From Bradyrhizobium sp. 186 (GTDB lineage Bacteria > Pseudomonadota > Alphaproteobacteria > Rhizobiales > Xanthobacteraceae): a DNA stretch of 64,000 nucleotides. Below the pieces are notes generated by a model. That model did no database searches and was not told where the DNA came from. It saw only the letters and a list, made by a program, of their open reading frames with translations. This document shows, piece after piece, positions 57,032 to 64,000 of the stretch. Every line of letters starts with the position of its first letter. Position 1 is the first letter of the stretch. The stretch spans positions 10,349,026-10,413,025 of the forward strand of contig NZ_CP082164.1 of the NCBI RefSeq assembly GCF_023101685.1, read 5' to 3'. The translations under genes were made by a program, and so were the position numbers.

Positions 57032-57493
57032 AAAAACTCTTTGTATGAAGGCGGTGTGGTTTGTGGATTTCTGTGGACCTTAACCCCTCGGAAAGGGTTG
57101 CGCGACACCAGGGGCGGGACAACGGCCAATTTTCTTCACACCACTGCCCATGAGAACAACTCTGACGCCCGGGTAAGACGTAAGCGGGATTGCGCGGACA
57201 AGCCCCTTGATAAGCTGCCGACAGAACGGCGCAAGCCCTTGAAGCCCGGTAACTTATCCGGGCACGCTGGACTCGAGCGGGATATGTTGATGGATGTGAA
57301 CAAGCGCGTGTGAAGTGGCGGACGGCATTGTGTGAGTCCAATTCACGGTCACACAGACTCAAACCTTAAGATTCTAAAAGTTTTAGGTTTAGAAGAGCCC
57401 ATCGCAAGGATATGTGTGTGCGCCCGCATCTATGAATGAATTCTTACCGATTGCGCTCTATCCACCGATTGGTGAGACCGAAGGGTTTCCGGC
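57032..57493. other. oriC: Candidate chromosomal replication origin (oriC)
   Basis: This 462-bp gene-free gap lies between divergent ppsR and hemJ. Gene order on both sides (secB, dnaQ, coaE, maf, ppsR to the left; hem gene, rho, mnmE, mnmG, rsmG to the right) is that around the Caulobacter origin, which lies beside the same ppsR-type gene. The gap holds an A/T-rich block (57359-57395). It has degenerate DnaA-box-like 9-mers: TTCTTCACA at 57132-57140, TTGTTCACA on the minus strand at 57295-57303, and AAATCCACA on the minus strand at 57062-57070. No perfect TTATCCACA is present, so the call rests mainly on synteny and parS nearness. Confidence 0.5.
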
Positions 57494-57916
57494 ATGTACG
57501 AATGGATCAAGGCGCTGCACGTGATCGCCGTCATCTCCTGGATGGCGGGCATGCTCTATCTGCCGCGATTGTTCGTCTATCACTGCGAGGCGGAGGTCGG
57601 TTCGAAGCAGTCGGAGACGTTCAAGGTCATGGAACGCCGGCTGCTCAAGACCATCATCAACCCGGCGATGATCGTCACCTGGCTCGCCGGGCTCTATCTC
57701 GCCTGGTCCGGCCATTGGTTTGCGTCCGGCTGGCTGCACGTAAAACTGGCACTGGTCCTGGCGCTGTCCGCGGTCCACGGCTTTTTTTCGCGCTGGCTGA
57801 AAGATTTCGCTGCCGACCGGCGTCCGCGGAGCCAGAAATTCTATCGTCTTATCAATGAGGTGCCGACTGTCCTGATGATTTTTATCGTGATCATGGTGAT
57901 CGTGAAGCCGTTCTAG
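57494..57916 (+). CDS. hemJ: Protoporphyrinogen oxidase HemJ
   Basis: This 140-residue membrane protein has four hydrophobic helices. It carries the family start MYEWIKALHVIAVISWMAGMLYLPRLFVYH with its conserved His, and WLHVKLALVLALSAVHG and VPTVLMIFIVIMVIVKPF later. HemJ oxidises protoporphyrinogen IX in heme synthesis in bacteria that lack HemG/HemY. Often hemE lies directly beside it; it is not in the window. First gene to the right of the origin candidate. Confidence 0.92.
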   Translation: MYEWIKALHVIAVISWMAGMLYLPRLFVYHCEAEVGSKQSETFKVMERRLLKTIINPAMIVTWLAGLYLAWSGHWFASGWLHVKLALVLALSAVHGFFSRWLKDFAADRRPRSQKFYRLINEVPTVLMIFIVIMVIVKPF

Positions 57917-57950
57917 GCAGCGTTCGTGATTGATCGCTCAGCGCTTCGGC

Positions 57951-57979
57951 TTGCGGAGTGAGGAGCGATTTTCTATATT
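57951..57979 (+). promoter_or_regulatory. Possible sigma-70-type promoter of rho
   Basis: TTGCGG, then 17 nt, then TATATT. The -10 has one mismatch to TATAAT, the -35 keeps TTG. It lies about 185 bp before the rho start, leaving a long leader, as expected for an autoregulated rho gene. Confidence 0.4.
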
Positions 57980-58163
57980 AGCCCTATCCCACCCAACGCA
58001 GGCGGATGTGGTTGTGTCTGAGCTTTCCAGAGGCCGGACACCGCATCAGGTTTGAAGCCTCACCGGCACTCACCTTGCCAGACCTGCGGACCTTACCTTC
58101 TCGCGTCCGCATCTCAGAGCCTCCTCGCACCCCCTCCCAAGGTTACCCCACAGGACCACCCCA

Positions 58164-59429
<1,266 letters not shown>

Positions 59430-59450
59430 GTGTGGTGCAGCAAGGGATCA

Positions 59451-59476
59451 AAGGGCGCCTTCGGGCGCCCTTTTTT
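59451..59476 (+). terminator. Intrinsic terminator of rho
   Basis: GGGCGCC-TTCG-GGCGCCC is a perfect 7-bp GC stem with a stable UUCG loop, followed by TTTTTT. This is the clearest factor-independent terminator in the window, 22 bp after the rho stop. Confidence 0.93.
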
Positions 59477-59740
59477 GTGCGGCTTTGCTGCGAGTGAAAG
59501 TGCAGCATTAACGGGCCTGAGAATCGGGGTCGTGTCTAGATAAACCATTGATTTAGCAATGGAATATAAGAAAATGGCCAAGCACCGCAGGCTGAGGCAG
59601 GGAATTCTTGCAGCACGACGCTGCGGTCTATGTTGCGTCGCAATATAGGACATTTATTGCGAACCACGGTGCTGCAAGGCGAGCCGTACATTACTCAAAA
59701 CGGATGTTTGCCTTTTCCCGAGCAGCCGGACAAATAAGCC
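59477..59740. other. Intergenic region between rho and mnmE
   Basis: About 260 bp without a gene, relatively A/T-rich from 59530 to 59580, with a small inverted pair CCATTG/CAATGG. It probably holds the mnmE promoter. I saw no DnaA box, parS site or RNA gene in it. Confidence 0.5.
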
Positions 59741-61066
59741 ATGCATCCGCGAGACCAGACCATCTTTGCGCTGTCGTCCGGCCGGCCGCCGAGCGCGATT
59801 GCCGTGGTGCGGGTCTCCGGACCGCAAGCCGGGCCGGCACTGACGACACTTGCTGGCAAGCTGCCGGCGCCAAGGCTGGCGAGCCGGCGGCTGCTCCGTG
59901 ACGCGACCGGCCAGCCGATCGATGATGCGGTCGTGCTCTGGTTTCCAGGGCCGGCCAGCGCGACCGGCGAGGACGTCGCCGAATTTCACGTCCACGGCGG
60001 CCGCGCGGTGCTGTCGGCACTCCTCGACGCGATTTCCGTGATTCCGAATACGCGGGCGGCGGAGCCCGGCGAGTTCACGCGGCGCGCCTTCGAGAACGGC
60101 AAGCTCGATCTCACCGAGGCCGAGGGCCTGGACGATCTCATCCATGCCGACACCGACCGCCAGCGCCGTCAGGCACTGCGCCAGTTGCAGGGCCTGCTGG
60201 GCAACCGCGCGCGCGACTGGCGCGAGCGGATCATTGAGGCTTCCGCGCTGATCGAGGCGGGCATCGATTTTTCTGATGAAGGCGACGTGCCGGCCGAGCT
60301 GATGGTGCCGGCGGTGAAGGCGATCAATGCGCTGCATGGCGAAATCGCAGAAGTGCTTGCGGCACAGGGGCATGCTGAACGCCTGCGCGATGGCCTGATC
60401 GTCGCAATCGCCGGACCGCCGAACGTCGGCAAGTCGACACTGATGAATCAGCTCGCGCGGCGCGACGTCGCGATCGTCTCGCCACATGCCGGCACCACGC
60501 GCGATGTGATCGAGGTGCAGCTCGATCTCGATGGCTATCCCGTCACGGTGATCGACACCGCCGGCATTCGCGAGACGCATGATCCAGTCGAGCAGGAGGG
60601 CGTGCGCCGGGCCAAAGCGCGCGCCGCGGACGCGGACCTCGTGCTTTGGCTGACGGGTCCCGATGCGGGGACGGAAGAGCGGCTGCCGGGGACCGCACCG
60701 GTCTGGACGCTCCGCAACAAGATCGACCTCGAGGCAGGTGTCGCGATCGCCGCGGCCGACACGGCTTTCGCCATTTCGGCGCGGCGGGGCGACGGGCTGC
60801 CGGAGCTGATCAATGCGCTGGTTGGATTTGCCGCGGAGTTCTTCGGGACCAGCGAGGGTGTATTGGTCACCCGGGCGCGCCAACGGGATCTGCTAGTTCG
60901 GGCCTCAGACAGCTTGCTCCGGAGCCTGGAGCTTGTAGAAGAGGGCGAGGAACTTGCAGCCGAAGAGCTGCGTGCCGCTGCTTACGCCTTGGGCCGGCTA
61001 TTGGGCCGGGTCGACGTCGAAGACGTTCTCGGGGCCATTTTTCAGAAGTTCTGCATCGGAAAGTAG
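59741..61066 (+). CDS. mnmE: tRNA modification GTPase MnmE (TrmE)
   Basis: This 441-residue GTPase, together with MnmG, adds the (carboxymethyl)aminomethyl group to wobble uridine of tRNAs. It has an N-terminal formyl-THF-binding domain ([15 protein letters not shown] near residue 85), a G domain with P-loop [17 protein letters not shown] near residue 222 and DTAGIRET, and the C-terminal motif FCIGK with the conserved Cys near residue 438. It is the first gene of the mnmE-mnmG-rsmG row. Confidence 0.96.
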   Translation: MHPRDQTIFALSSGRPPSAIAVVRVSGPQAGPALTTLAGKLPAPRLASRRLLRDATGQPIDDAVVLWFPGPASATGEDVAEFHVHGGRAVLSALLDAISVIPNTRAAEPGEFTRRAFENGKLDLTEAEGLDDLIHADTDRQRRQALRQLQGLLGNRARDWRERIIEASALIEAGIDFSDEGDVPAELMVPAVKAINALHGEIAEVLAAQGHAERLRDGLIVAIAGPPNVGKSTLMNQLARRDVAIVSPHAGTTRDVIEVQLDLDGYPVTVIDTAGIRETHDPVEQEGVRRAKARAADADLVLWLTGPDAGTEERLPGTAPVWTLRNKIDLEAGVAIAAADTAFAISARRGDGLPELINALVGFAAEFFGTSEGVLVTRARQRDLLVRASDSLLRSLELVEEGEELAAEELRAAAYALGRLLGRVDVEDVLGAIFQKFCIGK

Positions 61067-61112
61067 TCCTAGTTCTTCATTGTAAGACTATCTCTTGTTC
61101 CATTCCTTGGGC

Positions 61113-61128
61113 TGTTTCACGTGAAACG
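61113..61128. promoter_or_regulatory. parS: parS site 1
   Basis: TGTTTCACGTGAAACG differs from the ParB-binding consensus TGTTTCACGTGAAACA only at the last base. It lies in the mnmE-mnmG gap. Confidence 0.92.
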
Positions 61129-61236
61129 GATCGAAAAGGGTTCCATGCGGTTTCAGTAAAACACAATGATTTCAAGCCATGCGCTACTGTGCATGGGGTT
61201 GTTTTGCGAAAATGCGTGAAGCTTCCTGGACCGTCC

Positions 61237-61252
61237 TGTTTCACGTGAAACA
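61237..61252. promoter_or_regulatory. parS: parS site 2 (perfect)
   Basis: TGTTTCACGTGAAACA is identical to the 16-bp ParB-binding consensus. Its centre is 124 bp from that of parS site 1, in the same gap. Confidence 0.96.
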
Positions 61253-61308
61253 TCCGGCCAATCGAGTTTCTACTTCCGGCTTTTTCCACTCTGAGCTAGA
61301 AGTCCGCC

Positions 61309-63189
61309 ATGCGTACAGAGCGAGAGAACTTCGACGTCATCGTGATTGGCGGCGGCCACGCCGGCTGTGAGGCCGCGGCTGCTTCAGCCCGAATGGGCGC
61401 GACGACCGCTCTGGTGACGCACCGTTTCTCGACCGTCGGCGCAATGTCCTGCAATCCGGCCATTGGGGGTCTCGGCAAGGGCCACCTGGTCCGTGAAGTC
61501 GATGCGCTCGATGGTCTGATGGGTCGCGTGGGCGATGCCGGTGGGATCCAGTTCCGCGTTCTCAACCGCCGCAAGGGTCCTGCGGTTCGGGGTCCAAGGG
61601 CGCAGGCGGACCGAAAGCTTTATGCTGCGGCGATGCAGGCCGCGATCCGCGAGACCGAAGGTCTTTCCGTCATTGAAGGTGAGGCGGACGAGCTGATCGT
61701 GGTCGATGGCCGGGTGACCGGTTTGCGTTTGGCCGACGGTCGGGGGCTTCGGGCGGGGGCCATTGTCGTCACGACCGGCACCTTTTTGCGCGGACTGATC
61801 CATCTCGGCGAGAAGAACTGGCCGGCCGGCCGTGTCGACGAGGCGCCGGCGATGGCCCTGTCGAGCTCCTTCGAACGCGCGGGCTTTACGCTCGGCCGGT
61901 TGAAAACCGGGACGCCGCCGCGGCTCGACGGCACCACGATCAACTGGTCCGCCGTCGAAATGCAGCCTGGCGACGATCCGCCAGAGCCGTTCTCGGTGAT
62001 GACTCAGCGGATCACCATGCCGCAAATCCAATGCGGGATCACCCGGACCACGTCCGCCACCCATGAGGTGATCCGGGCCAATGTCCATCGGTCTCCGATG
62101 TACTCCGGCCAGATCAAGAGCTCCGGACCGCGCTATTGCCCCTCGATCGAGGACAAGATCGTTCGTTTCGGCGACCGCGACGGCCACCAGATCTTTCTGG
62201 AGCCGGAAGGGCTCGACGACACGACCGTTTATCCCAATGGCATCTCCACATCGCTGCCGGAAGAGGTCCAGCTCGCGATCCTCGCCACGATCCCCGGCCT
62301 TGAGCGGGTGAAGATGGTCCGGCCGGGCTACGCCATCGAATACGATCACGTCGATCCGCGCGAACTCGACCCGACCCTCCAGACTAGGCGTCTCCGCGGT
62401 CTTTTTCTGGCCGGACAGATCAACGGCACCACCGGATATGAGGAAGCCGCCGGGCAGGGCATCGTCGCCGGCCTGAACGCGGCGCTTGCCGCCAGCGGCG
62501 CCGCCCTGACGGTGTTCGACCGCGCCGACGGCTATCTCGGCGTCATGATCGACGACCTCGTCACCCGCGGCATCAGCGAGCCCTATCGGATGTTCACCTC
62601 GCGGGCCGAATACCGGCTGACGCTGCGGGCGGACAATGCCGACCAGCGCCTGACCGAGAAAGGCATCGCCTTGGGGTGCGTCGGAAGCGCCAGGACCCGG
62701 CATCACCGCGCCAAGATGGACGCTTTGAATGCGGCACGGACGCTTTCGAAGTCCCTGACGATCACGCCGAACGAGGCAATCAAGCACGGTTTGTCCCTGA
62801 ACCGTGACGGCCAGCGCCGCTCGGCCTTCGAATTGATGGCCTATCCCGACATCGGCTGGAGCCAGGTCCGCGCGATCTGGCCTGAGCTGTCGGCCGTTGA
62901 TCCCGTGATCGCGACCCATCTCGAGATCGATGCCAAATACGACGTCTATCTGGAGCGCCAGAGCGCTGACGTCGAAGCTTTCAGGCGGGATGAGGGATTG
63001 GTGCTATCCGATGTCGACTACAAGCTGGTGCCTGGCCTCTCCAACGAGGTCCGTGCCAAGCTGGAGAAGGCGAGGCCTTTCACCGTCGGCCAAGCTGGCC
63101 GGATCGACGGCATGACGCCGGCCGCGCTCGGAATCCTCGCGGCCTATCTCCGCCGTGAGGCACGGAAGACTTCCAAAGCAATCGCATAG
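61309..63189 (+). CDS. mnmG: tRNA uridine-5-carboxymethylaminomethyl modification enzyme MnmG (GidA)
   Basis: This 626-residue FAD protein is the partner of MnmE in wobble-uridine modification. The FAD motif [19 protein letters not shown] lies at residue 12, with [23 protein letters not shown] near 46, GEKNWPAGR near 170, and [16 protein letters not shown] near 370. Length is normal. It starts 57 bp after parS site 2, and its stop is directly followed by parS site 3. Confidence 0.97.
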   Translation: MRTERENFDVIVIGGGHAGCEAAAASARMGATTALVTHRFSTVGAMSCNPAIGGLGKGHLVREVDALDGLMGRVGDAGGIQFRVLNRRKGPAVRGPRAQADRKLYAAAMQAAIRETEGLSVIEGEADELIVVDGRVTGLRLADGRGLRAGAIVVTTGTFLRGLIHLGEKNWPAGRVDEAPAMALSSSFERAGFTLGRLKTGTPPRLDGTTINWSAVEMQPGDDPPEPFSVMTQRITMPQIQCGITRTTSATHEVIRANVHRSPMYSGQIKSSGPRYCPSIEDKIVRFGDRDGHQIFLEPEGLDDTTVYPNGISTSLPEEVQLAILATIPGLERVKMVRPGYAIEYDHVDPRELDPTLQTRRLRGLFLAGQINGTTGYEEAAGQGIVAGLNAALAASGAALTVFDRADGYLGVMIDDLVTRGISEPYRMFTSRAEYRLTLRADNADQRLTEKGIALGCVGSARTRHHRAKMDALNAARTLSKSLTITPNEAIKHGLSLNRDGQRRSAFELMAYPDIGWSQVRAIWPELSAVDPVIATHLEIDAKYDVYLERQSADVEAFRRDEGLVLSDVDYKLVPGLSNEVRAKLEKARPFTVGQAGRIDGMTPAALGILAAYLRREARKTSKAIA

Positions 63190-63190
63190 G

Positions 63191-63206
63191 CGTTTCACGT
63201 GAAACA
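63191..63206. promoter_or_regulatory. parS: parS site 3
   Basis: CGTTTCACGTGAAACA differs from the consensus only at the first base. It fills the mnmG-rsmG junction, and the GTG at its centre (63199) is also the first possible start codon of rsmG. Confidence 0.92.
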
Positions 63207-63969
63207 GCGCGGGCCGGCAGGCAGATCTTCATCGCGAGCACCTGAGGCGGGCGAGGGGGCGGGACGTCGGCCCAGGCCCAGCCCCATCAGTCCGAAGATC
63301 GACAAAGCCGGTGCAACCGACAAGTCGCTGGACTCTGTGCTTGCCGCCAACAAGGCTGCAGCACTCAAGCTCGCCCCCATTTCACGTGAAACGGAGGCCC
63401 GGCTGGACCGCTACATCGCGCTGCTGCGGGAGTGGCAGGCCAAGACCAATCTGGTTGCGCCCTCGACACTGCCGCATCTCTGGACCCGGCACATCGCCGA
63501 TTCGCTTCAGCTTGTGGATCTCGCGCCGTCGGCAAAGCGCTGGGCCGACCTCGGCAGCGGCGGCGGTTTCCCCGGAATCGTCCTCGCCTGCGCCATGGCC
63601 GAGACTTCAGGTGCGAGCGTCCATCTGGTCGAGCGCATCGCCAAGAAGGCGGCTTTTCTGCGCGAAGCGATCCGCATCACCACATCTCCGGGAGTCGTAC
63701 ATCTCGCTGAGATCGGGGATAATGTGGATAGAATCACCGGCCCCGTCGATTGCGTCACCGCACGTGCACTGGCTCCGCTACATCAACTCATCGGCTTTGC
63801 AGAGCCGCTGATGCGCCAGGGCGCAAAAGCGCTGTTTCTCAAGGGTCAAGATGTAGATGCTGAATTGACCGAAGCCGCTAGATATTGGAATATTCAGCCT
63901 CAGCTCCACCAAAGCCGCACCGGTGACGGCTGGATCGTAGAGCTGGCTACCGTCGAACGGCGCGGGTGA
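63199..63969 (+). CDS. rsmG: 16S rRNA (guanine-527 N7)-methyltransferase RsmG (GidB)
   Basis: This SAM-dependent methyltransferase of up to 256 residues modifies G527 in the 530 loop of 16S rRNA; its loss gives low-level streptomycin resistance in other bacteria. The core has LLREWQAKTNLVAPSTLPHLWTRHIADSLQL near residue 75 and the SAM site WADLGSGGGFPGIVLA near 115. The first 46 residues are a non-conserved Arg/Pro/Ser-rich tail. The true start may be the GTG at 63337, giving 210 residues, close to the usual family length. It holds parS site 4 in its coding sequence. Confidence 0.93.
   Translation: MKQRGPAGRSSSRAPEAGEGAGRRPRPSPISPKIDKAGATDKSLDSVLAANKAAALKLAPISRETEARLDRYIALLREWQAKTNLVAPSTLPHLWTRHIADSLQLVDLAPSAKRWADLGSGGGFPGIVLACAMAETSGASVHLVERIAKKAAFLREAIRITTSPGVVHLAEIGDNVDRITGPVDCVTARALAPLHQLIGFAEPLMRQGAKALFLKGQDVDAELTEAARYWNIQPQLHQSRTGDGWIVELATVERRG
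63378..63393. promoter_or_regulatory. parS: parS-like site 4, inside rsmG
   Basis: CATTTCACGTGAAACG keeps the 12-bp core TTTCACGTGAAA and differs from the consensus at positions 1, 2 and 16. It lies in the rsmG reading frame near the start of the conserved domain. It is weaker than the other three, but the clustering supports a real site. Confidence 0.7.
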
Positions 63970-64000
63970 GGCGTTTAGGGGTCGAGTGGGGGAATTGGCG

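Noticed and set aside
59477..59740. Second origin candidate or RNA gene in the rho-mnmE gap
   Set aside because: The A/T-rich part has no DnaA-box-like or parS sequence and no RNA fold I can recognise beyond the rho terminator.

Overview
The window is high-GC, gene-dense chromosomal DNA from an alphaproteobacterium of the order Rhizobiales, most probably Bradyrhizobium or a close relative. That placement is an inference. It rests on the protein families, on a small PmtA-type phospholipid N-methyltransferase downstream of dnaKJ, on an exact alphaproteobacterial RpoH promoter before dnaK, on a gene order like that around alphaproteobacterial origins, and on several families of intergenic palindromes. 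I saw no rRNA or tRNA genes, no insertion sequences, no phage and no CRISPR array. Most of the window is core genome.

Layout. 1-3.4 kb: metal homeostasis, with a frameshifted csoR-like copper sensor divergent from copA, an operator palindrome between them, then nikR. 3.4-12.9 kb: an S53 peptidase, an EI24-domain membrane protein whose ribosome site lies in a hairpin, an EmrAB-type efflux pair, nth, a DUF2244 protein, an AraC/Ogt fusion, gpmA and dapB. 13-23 kb: pyrF with a DUF1330 gene, a flavin reductase, pmtA, dnaJ and dnaK, an exported protein of unknown function, a Tat-exported PncA-like nicotinamidase, grpE and hrcA. 23-30 kb: rph-rdgB-hemW, then a Tat-type lipoprotein PBP activator divergent from rsmI-yraN-gshB. 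30-40.4 kb: a partial tad pilus locus (cpaBCDE) with a TadD-like lipoprotein and a PilZ protein on the other strand, comM, a small exported protein and a hybrid histidine kinase. 40.6-45.6 kb: coaA-hisE-hisF-hisA-hisH-DUF2628-hisB. 45.7-50.3 kb: hslV and hslU, separated by a GNAT and a DUF2585 gene, and an unknown polytopic membrane protein. 50.5-57.0 kb: smr-mltA-timA, secB, dnaQ-coaE-maf-ppsR. 57.5-64 kb: hemJ, rho, mnmE, mnmG, rsmG.

The most interesting part is the right end. The 462-bp gap between divergent ppsR and hemJ occupies the place where, by synteny with Caulobacter, the chromosomal origin would sit. It holds an AT-rich block and some degenerate DnaA-box-like 9-mers, and genes diverge from it on both sides. 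Four parS-like sites lie 3.6-5.9 kb to its right: one perfect 16-mer, two with one mismatch and one diverged copy. They sit around mnmG and rsmG, just before the place where parAB normally lie. I therefore read the right end as the origin/centromere domain of the chromosome.

Smaller points of note are the disrupted csoR, the RpoH promoter of dnaK and a weaker one before hslV, structured leaders before two genes, the incomplete tad locus, and at least four families of interspersed palindromic repeats. I did not find a clearly new multi-gene system.
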